This document shows positions 1-8,153 of a DNA stretch of 40,858 bases, piece by piece. The stretch lies in assembly GCA_022567655.1 (NCBI GenBank), contig JADFGO010000010.1, positions 1 through 40,858 of the forward strand. Reading direction: 5' to 3'. Positions within the stretch are counted from its first letter, which is position 1. Each line of letters begins with the position of its first letter. Below the pieces are notes generated by a model that was given only the letters and a program-made list of their open reading frames with translations, had not been told where the DNA came from and made no database searches. A program made the translations under genes and the position numbers. The DNA is from Candidatus Neomarinimicrobiota bacterium. Lineage in GTDB: Bacteria; Fidelibacterota; SORT01.

Positions 1-714
1 TCAAATCTCAAGTGCTAATCTGCTTCCGAGGTAATTTGGAAGTCCCACCTCCAAAATCTTTTTTGCCGCCGATTTATAGTCATATTCAACTCTTTCAATG
101 CTGATCCTTTTTGTGTCATAATCATATACGGCATACGATGCCGCCGGGTTTCCGTCCCTCGGTTGCCCCACGCTGCCGACATTTATAATGTACCTCTTAT
201 TTTCGTCAAGACTCACTTCCGCATCAAAAGTATCGCCGTCGTGACAGTAAATCCCCACGATATGAGAATGCCCCACAAAGGCAGCGGATTTCTTAAAATA
301 TCTGAACTCTGAAATTGCGTCCTGGCGGGAGACAATATAACTCCACTGCTCCGGTTTATGGGGCGATGCGTGCACGTAAACAATCCCTTCCTCTTCATAT
401 ATCAACGGCAACGATGAGAGATATACTTCCCAGCTGCCGGATATAGCGTCTTGAGTCCATGTTACGGCTTCAGCTGCATCCGGATTAAACCCGGATACGC
501 TGTGCTTACCTCCTACGGCATAGTCATGGTTACCGGCCAGTACTATCTCACACTTCTCCGCTATCAGCTCAAGACATTCGACCGGGTCGGCTCCGTATCC
601 GACTATATCACCGAGGCAAACTATCCTATCGATCCCCGATTCGTCCAACCGGGATAATACGGCTGTGAGAGCTTCCAAATTTGAATGCACGTCCGATATG
701 ATCCCGGATTTCAA
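1..714 (-). CDS. Metallophosphoesterase, calcineurin-like family
   Basis: This 237-residue protein is complete, with its TGA stop at the very edge of the window. The metal-binding signature of the calcineurin-like phosphoesterase fold is present in order: DVHSN near residue 8, GDIVGYG near 36, GNHDYA near 61, a His in YVHASPH near 115 and GHSH near 148. These supply the Asp, Asn and His ligands of a two-metal centre. The NVGSVGQPRDG stretch is typical of the ApaH/PrpE-like (COG0639-type) branch, whose members hydrolyse phosphoesters, sometimes dinucleoside polyphosphates or phosphoprotein. The substrate cannot be read from the sequence. There is no signal peptide, so it should be cytoplasmic. 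Its start overlaps the nusB stop by 4 bp, so it is probably the last gene of the phoH-to-nusB run. Confidence 0.88.
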   Translation of the reverse strand: MKSGIISDVHSNLEALTAVLSRLDESGIDRIVCLGDIVGYGADPVECLELIAEKCEIVLAGNHDYAVGGKHSVSGFNPDAAEAVTWTQDAISGSWEVYLSSLPLIYEEEGIVYVHASPHKPEQWSYIVSRQDAISEFRYFKKSAAFVGHSHIVGIYCHDGDTFDAEVSLDENKRYIINVGSVGQPRDGNPAASYAVYDYDTKRISIERVEYDYKSAAKKILEVGLPNYLGSRLALEI

Positions 715-1181
715 ACTTTCTCAACTTTATCTGCTTTTTCAATTTCCTTTTTCGTTACGTATTTTCTCCTCACACTGTCTAATATACCGTTTATGAAGGA
801 CACACTCTCATCGGAGCTGAAAGAGCGCGCCATCTCGAGCGCTTCATTTATGACTACCTTGGCAGGCACTTCCGGAAAATATAAAAGCTCGGCAACGGCT
901 AAGTGAAGGAGAGACTTATCGACCTTTGAAAATCGTTCTACGTCCCAGTTATCAGCAGTTTCGGATAGAATTTTATTTATCTCAAGAGAATTTTCCTTTG
1001 TGATCGTGAATAGACTCTCCGCATATTGTACCACGCTTTTTTTGACGTTTCTATCGGAGATAAGTTCCTTTTTGAGCGCCTCAATTCTCTCCTCTTCGAG
1101 CTCGCCAATCTCTTCCTGCATAAATAAAGCGTAGAGAGTCTGGAACGCTAATTCCCTTGATTTTCTTCTATCTGTTTTCAT
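711..1181 (-). CDS. nusB: Transcription antitermination factor NusB
   Basis: At 156 residues this matches the usual NusB length. The N-terminus shows the family signature RRKSRELAFQTLYAL, and the C-terminal part has VVINEALEMARSFSSDES followed by FINGILDSV, the conserved end of the all-helical NusB fold. NusB binds boxA RNA with NusE (ribosomal protein S10) and prevents premature termination in rRNA operons. It lies 22 bp after the leucine dehydrogenase gene and overlaps the following metallophosphoesterase by 4 bp, so it appears co-transcribed with catabolic genes rather than with ribE or ribH, its common neighbours. Confidence 0.93.
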   Translation of the reverse strand: MKTDRRKSRELAFQTLYALFMQEEIGELEEERIEALKKELISDRNVKKSVVQYAESLFTITKENSLEINKILSETADNWDVERFSKVDKSLLHLAVAELLYFPEVPAKVVINEALEMARSFSSDESVSFINGILDSVRRKYVTKKEIEKADKVEKV

Positions 1182-1203
1182 TCCGACGAATTTTTATAAA
1201 ATC

Positions 1204-2316
1204 TCACCTTACAGCATCCCTGCGTCGCTTGATGAATTTATCTGCGCTGCCGGAATAGGTTTTATTCTGTTCCCGCACTCTTTTGATCCTCTCTTCGGCA
1301 TATTTATTTGAGGCGACCGGGGTGGGTACTCCTTCTTTTTCAGCAGCGTCAAGAACTTCCGAGAGTATATGATAGATATCCTCTGTCTGAGCTAACGCCT
1401 TCTCACGATTGTATCCCTGTATTTCATTATAAATATTTATAAGACCGCCGGCGTTTATCACATAATCGGGAGCATACAGAATCCCTTTTTCGAGAATTGC
1501 TTTACCATGTTCCTTTTCCTTCTCGAGCTGGTTGTTTGCGGCGCCGGCAACTATCTTACATTTGAACATCGATAATGTCTTATCGTTTATAATACCTCCC
1601 ATGGCGCACGGCGCGAAAATGTCTACGTCAAGACCGTAAATCTTATCGTTGTCAACTACTTTCACCGGATAATTTTTTGTCATGTTTTTGATTTTATCTT
1701 CATCAATATCAGATATGAAAAGTTTCGCTCCCTCTTTGACCAATAATTCTACAAGATGTTTTCCTACATGACCCACCCCCTGTACTGCTATCTTTTTGCC
1801 TTCAAGAGAATCAGATCCGAATACCCTGTTAACGCAAGCTTTCATGCCGATGCTGGTTCCGAGCGCGGTTACCGGCGAGGGATCGCCGCTCCCCCCGAGA
1901 GCGCGGGAAATTCCCGTGACGTACCGCGTTTCCCTTCTAACCCATTCCATGTCGCTGACGCTCGTTCCCACATCCTCAGCAGCGATGTATCTACCCCCTA
2001 AGCCATCTACAATTTTGCCGAAGGAACGGAAAAGATGCTCGTTCTTCATACTCTTCGAGTCGCCGATTATTACTGATTTTCCTCCCCCTAAATCGAGACC
2101 CGCCACTGCTGCCTTATAGGTCATTCCGCGTGAAAGACGAAGAACGTCGGTAAGCGCGTCGCTCTCCTTTTCGTAATTCCACATACGGCATCCTCCGAGC
2201 GCGGGTCCCAGAGTCGTGTCGTGAATGGCGATTATCACTCTCAAGCCGGTACTTGAATCGCTCGCAAAAACCACCTGCTCGTGTTGTTTACTCTCCATAG
2301 AGTTAAATACGTCCAT
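1204..2316 (-). CDS. Leucine dehydrogenase (Glu/Leu/Phe/Val dehydrogenase family)
   Basis: A 370-residue NAD-dependent amino acid dehydrogenase that deaminates branched-chain amino acids to 2-oxo acids. Lys68 and Lys80, in MTYKAAVAGLDLGGGKS, fall exactly where the substrate-binding and catalytic lysines of leucine dehydrogenases sit. The GGCRMW motif near 41 is also characteristic. The C-terminal Rossmann domain begins at VQGVGHVGKHLVELL near residue 180, with an acidic ISDID at the end of beta-2 favouring NAD over NADP. The start is supported by GAGGA seven bases upstream of ATG 2316. It follows an acyl-CoA dehydrogenase, hydroxyacyl-CoA dehydrogenase and thiolase, which supports a role in branched-chain amino acid breakdown. 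A phenylalanine or valine preference cannot be excluded. Confidence 0.9.
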   Translation of the reverse strand: MDVFNSMESKQHEQVVFASDSSTGLRVIIAIHDTTLGPALGGCRMWNYEKESDALTDVLRLSRGMTYKAAVAGLDLGGGKSVIIGDSKSMKNEHLFRSFGKIVDGLGGRYIAAEDVGTSVSDMEWVRRETRYVTGISRALGGSGDPSPVTALGTSIGMKACVNRVFGSDSLEGKKIAVQGVGHVGKHLVELLVKEGAKLFISDIDEDKIKNMTKNYPVKVVDNDKIYGLDVDIFAPCAMGGIINDKTLSMFKCKIVAGAANNQLEKEKEHGKAILEKGILYAPDYVINAGGLINIYNEIQGYNREKALAQTEDIYHILSEVLDAAEKEGVPTPVASNKYAEERIKRVREQNKTYSGSADKFIKRRRDAVR

Positions 2317-2327
2317 CGACCGATCCT

Positions 2328-3482
2328 CTACGAGTTGCCGTATTTCCTGAGAGTTTCCCGGGCTATTACTATCTTCTGAATTTCTGATGTCCCCTCGTAA
2401 ATCTCGGTAATTTTTGCGTCCCTCATAAATCTCTCGATCTCAAATTCTCTCATGTAACCATATCCGCCGAATATCTGGACAGCCTGATTTGCGGTCTTCA
2501 TTGCTGTCTGGGAGGCAAAGAGCTTTGCCATTGCAGATTCAGCGGTGAAATTCTCTCCCCTGTCCTGCATCCAGGCGGCACGGTATAAAAGTAATCTCGT
2601 TGCATCGATTTCAACAGCCATATCGGATATCTTGAACTGAATAGCCTGAAATTCATTAATCTTTTTTCCGAACTGTTCCCTCTCCAGGCTGTACGCAATC
2701 GCCCGTTCCATAGCGCCCTGCGCGATCCCAAGCGCCTGAGCGCCTATTCCCACTCTTCCGTAATCAAGAGTGGTCATGGCTATTTTAAATCCTTCTCCTT
2801 CTTCACCAAGCCGGTTCGCTGCCGGTACTCGGCACTCCTCGAAGACCAGCTCCACCGTGTCGGAAGACCTGATCCCGAGTTTTTTTTCAATCTTTCCTAC
2901 CGAGACACCGGGCATCTCCTTTTCGATAATAAAAGTCGAAATTCCTTTTTTGCCCTTCTCTTTGTCCGTCTTCGCAAACAGAATAATTATATCTGCATTC
3001 CCCCCGTTAGTGACAAAATTCTTTACGCCGTTCAAAACGTAATCCTCTCCGTCCCTGACTGCCATACAGGCGAGGTTGGATGCATCCGAACCGGCTTGCG
3101 CCTCGCTGAGGGAATATGCGCCCAGCTTTTCTCCCGTAGAGAGCGGAGTAAGATATTTCTTCTTCTGTTCATCAGTCCCGAAACGTTTCAGGGGGAATCC
3201 GGCAAGAGTGTTAGTCACCGAGATTATGACGGCAACCGACGCATCGACACGGGCTAATTCTTCTATAATAATTGTGAATGAGAGATAATCAAGACCGGAA
3301 CCGCCGTACTCGATTGGGCTGCAGACTCCGCTCATACCGAGCTGCGCTAATTTCTTTACTATTTCGGCGGGGAATTCCGAATTTTCGTCTCTTTCTCTTG
3401 CTCCGGGCGCTATCTCGGTTTCTGCAAATTCCCGTACAGTTTTCCTAATTGCGATATGATCTTCTGAAAGATTAAAATCCAT
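2328..3482 (-). CDS. Acyl-CoA dehydrogenase, short-chain type
   Basis: A 384-residue FAD enzyme of usual family length that introduces the alpha-beta double bond into acyl-CoA. Visible signatures are YSLSEAQAGSDAS near 133 (FAD/substrate loop), FVTNGG near 156, and the C-terminal QIFGGYGYMREFEIERFMRD followed by EIYEGTSEIQ. The Glu in IYEGTSEIQ is the catalytic base used by butyryl-, medium-chain and short/branched-chain enzymes. Isovaleryl-CoA dehydrogenases use a different Glu and lack this one, so this is probably not that enzyme. It lies 11 bp before leucine dehydrogenase and 26 bp after the hydroxyacyl-CoA dehydrogenase. Likely substrates are butyryl-CoA or 2-methyl-branched acyl-CoA. 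Electron transfer flavoprotein is not encoded here. Confidence 0.92.
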   Translation of the reverse strand: MDFNLSEDHIAIRKTVREFAETEIAPGARERDENSEFPAEIVKKLAQLGMSGVCSPIEYGGSGLDYLSFTIIIEELARVDASVAVIISVTNTLAGFPLKRFGTDEQKKKYLTPLSTGEKLGAYSLSEAQAGSDASNLACMAVRDGEDYVLNGVKNFVTNGGNADIIILFAKTDKEKGKKGISTFIIEKEMPGVSVGKIEKKLGIRSSDTVELVFEECRVPAANRLGEEGEGFKIAMTTLDYGRVGIGAQALGIAQGAMERAIAYSLEREQFGKKINEFQAIQFKISDMAVEIDATRLLLYRAAWMQDRGENFTAESAMAKLFASQTAMKTANQAVQIFGGYGYMREFEIERFMRDAKITEIYEGTSEIQKIVIARETLRKYGNS

Positions 3483-3508
3483 CCTGTTTTTCTATCTGCC
3501 TTTCATGA

Positions 3509-4363
3509 TTAATTGTATTTGTAAAATCCGGACCCTGTTTTTCTTCCAAGTTCTCCTGACTCCACTTTCTCTTTTAGCAGCGGACAGGGCGCATACTTGT
3601 CGCTGTTTAATCCGTTCTGTAGAATTTCCATGATATTCAGGCAAACGTCAAGCCCGATAAAATCGGCTAACCTTAAAGGACCCATCGGATGATTCATGCC
3701 GAGCTTCATTACCGTATCGATGTCGTCAGCCGATGAAACGCCTTCCATGAGCGCAAAAACGGCTTCGTTTATCATAGGCATTAGAACTCTGTTCGAAATA
3801 AAACCGGGTGAATCATTTACCTCTACAGGGGTTTTCCCGAGGCTTTTAACAACTTTTCTGACTGCCTGGTAAGTTTCTTCCCCTGTGGATTCTCCTTTGA
3901 TAATCTCTACGAGCTCCATGACCGGAACAGGATTGAAAAAGTGCATTCCGATCACTTTATCCTTCCGGTTCGTTGCGGAAGCGATATCCGTAATGGATAT
4001 TGAAGAGGTGTTAGTAGCTAAAATCGCTTCGCGGTCGGAGATCCTCTCAAGCTCCCCGAACACCTTTTTTTTGACCTCACTATTTTCGAATACAGCTTCG
4101 ATCAGAAGTTGTGAGTCAGCTGCAATATCCATTTCAGTGCTCAAGTTTATACTTTTGAGCGCATTTTCTACCGCGTTCCGGCTTATAATTTCTTTTCTGA
4201 CCTGCCTTCCGAGATTATCCGTAATCGAACTGAGCGCTCTTTCAAGAAGAGCGTCAGACGTATCAATAAGGTTGACCTCATAGCCGTTGACGGCAAAAAC
4301 ATGGGCGATTCCGGAACCCATAGTTCCCGCTCCGATTATGCTTACCTTCTCTATTTCGTCCAT
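3509..4363 (-). CDS. hbd: 3-hydroxyacyl-CoA (3-hydroxybutyryl-CoA) dehydrogenase
   Basis: A 284-residue NAD-dependent enzyme that oxidises 3-hydroxyacyl-CoA to 3-oxoacyl-CoA. The Rossmann motif IIGAGTMGSGIAHVFA begins at residue 9. ATNTSSISI near 115, the catalytic His in GMHFFNPVPVMELVE near 138, and NDSPGFISNRV followed by MNHPMGPLRLADFIGLD complete the family signature. It is the short single-domain form without a fused hydratase. It lies 6 bp after the thiolase stop and 26 bp before the acyl-CoA dehydrogenase, so the three beta-oxidation enzymes are almost certainly co-transcribed. The substrate may be 3-hydroxybutyryl-CoA or its 2-methyl homologue. Confidence 0.92.
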   Translation of the reverse strand: MDEIEKVSIIGAGTMGSGIAHVFAVNGYEVNLIDTSDALLERALSSITDNLGRQVRKEIISRNAVENALKSINLSTEMDIAADSQLLIEAVFENSEVKKKVFGELERISDREAILATNTSSISITDIASATNRKDKVIGMHFFNPVPVMELVEIIKGESTGEETYQAVRKVVKSLGKTPVEVNDSPGFISNRVLMPMINEAVFALMEGVSSADDIDTVMKLGMNHPMGPLRLADFIGLDVCLNIMEILQNGLNSDKYAPCPLLKEKVESGELGRKTGSGFYKYN

Positions 4364-4369
4364 CTGTGA

Positions 4370-5554
4370 TTATCTTTCCACAATCATTGCGGTTGCCTCA
4401 CCGCCGCCGAGGCAGATGGCAGCGAGCCCTAATTTTGCATCCCTCTGTTTCATGGCATACAGAAGCGTTGTGGTTATCCTCGCTCCGCTCGCCCCGAGGG
4501 GGTGCCCGAGAGCTACTGCGCCTCCGTTCACGTTCAGTTTCGACATATCTATCCCGAGTTCATCGGATACGGCGAGTCCCACCACGGCGAAAGCTTCGTT
4601 CAGCTCGAAGAGCTCTATGTCGTCAAGAGTGAGTCCCGCTTTTTCGAGAACCGTTTCGATCGCCTGAACGGGAGCGGTCGTGAACCATTCGGGCGCTTTA
4701 GCTGCGGTAGAATAGGCGACTATCTTCGCCATAGGCTCCACACCGAGTTCCTCAGCTTTTTCCGCTGAAAGAACCATCATCGCCGATGCGCCGTCATTGA
4801 TCTTGGATGCGTTCGCGGCGGTAACCGTCCCGCCTTCCTCGAACGCTGATTTCAGCTTTGGAATTTTCTCGAATATGACTCTTCCCGGCTCCTCGTCCGA
4901 ATCAAACAACACCGATTCGCCTTTCTTTTGCTGAATTTCCACTCCGACTATCTCTTCGTCGAACAAACCTTCCTTTTGCGCTTTAAGCGCCTTTTCATAA
5001 CTCGATACGGCGAATTCGTCCTGCGCCTCTCTCGGCACGTTGCATTCACGGCTGCATAATTCAGCCGCGCTCCCCATATGGAAATCGTTATAGACGTCCC
5101 AGAGACCGTCCGTAACCATGCTGTCTATGAGCTCACCATGACCCAGACGATATCCCTCACGCGCTTTTTTCAGCAGATAGGGCGCATTCGACATGCTTTC
5201 CATACCGCCGGCGACAATCACGTTTGCATCTCCGGCACGGATAGCCTGCGCGGCGAGCATCACGGCTTTCATCCCCGAACCGCATACCTTGTTTACCGTA
5301 GTACATTGCACGCTGTTAGGCAGGTCCGCATAGAGAGCCGCCTGACGCGCCGGAGCTTGCCCGACGCCCGCAGGTAAGACACATCCCATGATAACCTCTT
5401 CGACACTCTCCGGTTTTATACCCGCCCTTCTGACCGTCTCTCTCACAACGACGCTGCCGAGCTCTGGCGCCGATAGAGATGAGAGCGAACCGTTGAATGA
5501 ACCTATCGGTGTTCTACATGCGGCGGCTATAACGGGATAATCATTTTTGCTCAA
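4370..5554 (-). CDS. atoB: Acetyl-CoA acetyltransferase (thiolase)
   Basis: A thiolase that cleaves 3-oxoacyl-CoA with CoA or condenses two acetyl-CoA. The nucleophile lies in TVNKVCGSGMKAV, the His motif in NGGAVALGHPLGASGAR, and the second catalytic Cys in AICLGGGEATAMIVER at the end. I chose TTG 5554, giving 394 residues. It has AAGGA eight bases upstream and yields the usual thiolase N-terminus ahead of PVIAAACRTPIGSF. An in-frame ATG at 5593 would add 13 residues and overlap phoH by 53 bp, against 14 bp for the TTG. This is the second gene of the phoH-led run and is followed by the hydroxyacyl-CoA dehydrogenase. A broader 3-ketoacyl-CoA thiolase role, including 2-methylacetoacetyl-CoA, is possible. 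Confidence 0.92.
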   Translation of the reverse strand: MSKNDYPVIAAACRTPIGSFNGSLSSLSAPELGSVVVRETVRRAGIKPESVEEVIMGCVLPAGVGQAPARQAALYADLPNSVQCTTVNKVCGSGMKAVMLAAQAIRAGDANVIVAGGMESMSNAPYLLKKAREGYRLGHGELIDSMVTDGLWDVYNDFHMGSAAELCSRECNVPREAQDEFAVSSYEKALKAQKEGLFDEEIVGVEIQQKKGESVLFDSDEEPGRVIFEKIPKLKSAFEEGGTVTAANASKINDGASAMMVLSAEKAEELGVEPMAKIVAYSTAAKAPEWFTTAPVQAIETVLEKAGLTLDDIELFELNEAFAVVGLAVSDELGIDMSKLNVNGGAVALGHPLGASGARITTTLLYAMKQRDAKLGLAAICLGGGEATAMIVER

Positions 5555-6521
5555 TCTTTTTATCCTTGTGTTCCAACCCGTTATGCCTGTCATAGGCGTT
5601 GATTATCTCCTTGACCAACCGGTGCCGGACAACGTCGTTTGAATTCAAATATACGAAGTCAATACCGTCTATCCCTTTCAGTATTGATTGAATGCTGATG
5701 AGACCTGATTTTTGATTTGTTTCGAGGTCTATCTGTGTTATATCGCCGGTGATTATCGCTTTGCTCGCTGTGCCCAGACGCGTTAAAAACATCTTCATCT
5801 GTAAGGGAGTGGAATTCTGCGCCTCGTCTAATATCACGAAGGAATTGTTGAGCGTCCTGCCGCGCATATACGCCAATGGAATTATCTCTATGACCCGCCG
5901 GTCCATCAATCCACGTAGTTTATCCGACGGCATCATATCGTCTAAAGCATCATAGAGAGGAGCCAGGTAGGGCTGGATCTTCTCCCGCAGATCACCCGGC
6001 AAAAATCCAAGTTTCTCCCCCGCTTCCACAGCCGGACGTGTGAGAATGATTTTACTTATTTCTTTGTTTTTCAGCGCCGCAATCGCTATTGCCACCGCTA
6101 AATAGGTTTTACCCGTACCGGCAGGTCCGATTACCAGTACGATGTCGTTCTTCCCCGTTGATTTGTACAACCGGAGCTGGCCTTCGGAGCGCGGTTTAAC
6201 ATATCCACCCTTTGTGAAAACGATTACCTGGTCCAGATCAACGTCTTTTTCGGGAAATTCCCCCGCTTTGCTGTAGGTGATGATCGATTTCACGTCATCC
6301 TCATGCAGCCCGCCGGATTTGTTCAGTTCTATCATCATTTGTGTAATTATCTTCCGGATATCCTCAACTTCACTCTCATCGCCTTTGATTTTCAGAACGT
6401 TACCCCTGGCGACTATACTTGATTTGAAATAACTTTCGATAACTTTTAAATTTGAATCTTTTGTACCGAGAAATAGAAGTGGGTCAACCCCTTTTAAGGC
6501 AATTTCAGTCTCCTTGATCAA
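5541..6521 (-). CDS. phoH: PhoH-family ATPase
   Basis: A 326-residue PhoH-like protein (YbeZ type). Residues 1-90 form an N-terminal KH-like region. The ATPase core has Walker A GPAGTGKT at 132-139 and Walker B VILDEAQN near 233. Family members are RNA-associated ATPases, often working with the endoribonuclease YbeY; no ybeY is visible here. The start is TTG 6521, supported by AAGGAG seven bases upstream. The gene ends inside the N-terminus of the thiolase gene, so the downstream catabolic genes are probably read from the same transcript. The pairing of PhoH with beta-oxidation genes is unusual and probably positional. Confidence 0.93.
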   Translation of the reverse strand: MIKETEIALKGVDPLLFLGTKDSNLKVIESYFKSSIVARGNVLKIKGDESEVEDIRKIITQMMIELNKSGGLHEDDVKSIITYSKAGEFPEKDVDLDQVIVFTKGGYVKPRSEGQLRLYKSTGKNDIVLVIGPAGTGKTYLAVAIAIAALKNKEISKIILTRPAVEAGEKLGFLPGDLREKIQPYLAPLYDALDDMMPSDKLRGLMDRRVIEIIPLAYMRGRTLNNSFVILDEAQNSTPLQMKMFLTRLGTASKAIITGDITQIDLETNQKSGLISIQSILKGIDGIDFVYLNSNDVVRHRLVKEIINAYDRHNGLEHKDKKIEQK

Positions 6522-6671
6522 TCACTTTCTCCTTTCTTTGATAGCTATATAAAATATATAAAAGAAGGGAGATAAACAAGGAAGTTGAATCGTGGAATAG
6601 TCAAACGGAAGTTAGAAATGAAACAAAATATGAGAGTATATTAAGGCTGTGATTTCCTTATTATTAAGGAT

Positions 6672-7655
6672 CTACATATTAACCGGTGAGGTCTCTTTTT
6701 TCTCTGCTTTTTTGGGTATTATCAGTATCGTGTAAGGGTGAATCGTGTCCGCATCTTTTAAGATAGATTTGTTTGCCTCGTAAATTCGCGTCCACTCAAA
6801 GGGATTAGAGTACCTTTTTGCTGCGATTTTCGATAGACTCTCGCCGCGGCTTACCCAATGTTCGTTAATTGCCGGTTCTCTCGGAATAACAAAAATCTGA
6901 TCGATCTCTATAACATCGGGGTCGACGATCTGATCGCGGTTCGCCGAATAGATTTTCAGCCATTGGAACGGATCGTTATAGATCTGCTCTCGCCCCGATA
7001 TTTTCCACAGGTTGTCGCCTCTTATTACCCTGTAAGAGTCAGCCTTCCTTACGAGGGTGATTTCGCGGGGAGTCTCACCGTCACTGATTTCCTCCTCTGG
7101 TTCATCCAGAGTTTCTTCTGAGATCGTCTCCGCCATGATGGTATCTTGCGACGGCGCCGGTATCACCGTCCTGTAATTCGAGAGCATCTCATCAATATTA
7201 TCCAGCAACTCCCGGTTCTGTTCCAAAATAGCGAGATCGTTTTCATTCAGGTCTTCAAGCCTGATTTCCAAATCCTCTAACAGATCGACCGCACCGAGTA
7301 TTTCCTCTCTCGAAAGGGATTCCAACGCGGCTACGTCTGCGTCTAATGAGGTCAGCATATTCATGTACTCTCTGATTTCATCATCCGAGGCGCTCATCAG
7401 ACCAAGTATTTCTTCCCTTTCTTCGGAGATAGTAGCGTCTATATCAGCCAACTGTTCTCTCAAAGATACTATGTCTCTGTTGATCCTTGCTAATTCGCTG
7501 CTTGCTGATGCCTCCCTGCCTTGCCATCGCGCCATCTCCGCCTGGTATTCCTCCGCTGTCATACCCGCAGCTTCTTGAGCGGCAACGGGTGAAGCAGATA
7601 ACAGATACCCTGCTACAGCCATCAGTATAATGACATAACTTCTTATCCATACCAT
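6672..7655 (-). CDS. Secreted coiled-coil protein with two LysM domains
   Basis: I chose ATG 7655, which has AGGGG seven bases upstream and gives 327 residues. The ATG at 7688 has no clear ribosome binding site and overlaps the previous gene. The N-terminus MVWIRSYVIILMAVAGYLLS ending at AQEA is a signal peptide. Residues of about 30-170 are heptad-rich coiled coil with many Glu, Leu and Arg. Two LysM peptidoglycan-binding modules follow: YRVIRGDNLWKISG to QIFVIPRE, and HWVSRGESLSKIAA to YTILIIPKK. Both keep the DPFQW or NPFEW type insertion before KIYSANRD or RIYEANKS that is common in FCB-group LysM proteins. It probably ties an envelope structure to peptidoglycan. It pairs with the lipoprotein gene just upstream. 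No catalytic domain is visible. Confidence 0.8.
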   Translation of the reverse strand: MVWIRSYVIILMAVAGYLLSASPVAAQEAAGMTAEEYQAEMARWQGREASASSELARINRDIVSLREQLADIDATISEEREEILGLMSASDDEIREYMNMLTSLDADVAALESLSREEILGAVDLLEDLEIRLEDLNENDLAILEQNRELLDNIDEMLSNYRTVIPAPSQDTIMAETISEETLDEPEEEISDGETPREITLVRKADSYRVIRGDNLWKISGREQIYNDPFQWLKIYSANRDQIVDPDVIEIDQIFVIPREPAINEHWVSRGESLSKIAAKRYSNPFEWTRIYEANKSILKDADTIHPYTILIIPKKAEKKETSPVNM

Positions 7656-7674
7656 AATTTTTCCCCTACTCTCT

Positions 7675-8025
7675 TTACTTACCGTCATCGTTTTCAGCCG
7701 TACTCGTATCGCTTTCCGCTTCGTCTCTGTTGAGCTGTTCTAATTTCCTGAGCCGTTCCATCAAAACCGACTTATCAGCGCGAAGCTGTTTCAGCTCTGT
7801 ACGCCTGGTTGCGAGATCTTCGTTTAACTCTTTTCTCGTGGCCTTTTGCTGCTGTATTTTTTCTTCGACAACGAGCGCAGCGTTTTTAGCCTCTTCTAAT
7901 TCTTGCAGCTGTTCGGACGTCAAAGCTCCGCCTCCGCAGCCAACGCTGATAAAGAGTGTAACAATTAACGCAGTCCATTTTGTCCGTACCATCCATCCAC
8001 CTTTTCGTATTTCGATTGTCTTCAT
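7675..8025 (-). CDS. Small coiled-coil lipoprotein
   Basis: A 116-residue protein with a hydrophobic N-terminal segment, TKWTALIVTLFISVGCGG, ending in a lipobox-like SVGC. Signal peptidase II cleavage and lipid attachment at Cys30 are therefore likely. The remainder is almost entirely heptad-type coiled coil, from LTSEQLQELEEAKNAA through LEQLNRDE, with an acidic tail. ATG 8025 has AAGGA seven bases upstream; an internal ATG at residue 12 is also possible. It lies immediately upstream of the double-LysM protein, which has its own coiled coil, so the two could form a lipoprotein-to-peptidoglycan link. I do not recognise a named family. Confidence 0.72.
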   Translation of the reverse strand: MKTIEIRKGGWMVRTKWTALIVTLFISVGCGGGALTSEQLQELEEAKNAALVVEEKIQQQKATRKELNEDLATRRTELKQLRADKSVLMERLRKLEQLNRDEAESDTSTAENDDGK

Positions 8026-8132
8026 TCCTGTGTCCTTATTATATAAATCGGTTCATAGTAGAAACACCGCCTATTTTAACAATGCATATATCTAATAAAC
8101 AATAACTTATGAATCCAAGAATCTTTTTGCAC

Positions 8133-8153
8133 ACGAGATTATACGACTCTCGT
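8133..8153 (-). terminator. Weak stem-loop just after aspS
   Basis: A 6-bp perfect inverted repeat (ACGAGA with TCTCGT) and a 9-base loop lies right after the aspS stop. Read on the minus strand it is followed by a purine-rich run rather than a T tract. It could contribute to termination, but it is weak. Confidence 0.25.

Noticed and set aside
6522-6671. Promoter or small RNA upstream of phoH
   Set aside because: The 150-base spacer is AT-rich with several partial -10 and -35 matches, none at a convincing spacing. A 6-bp hairpin after the LysM gene is too weak to call.
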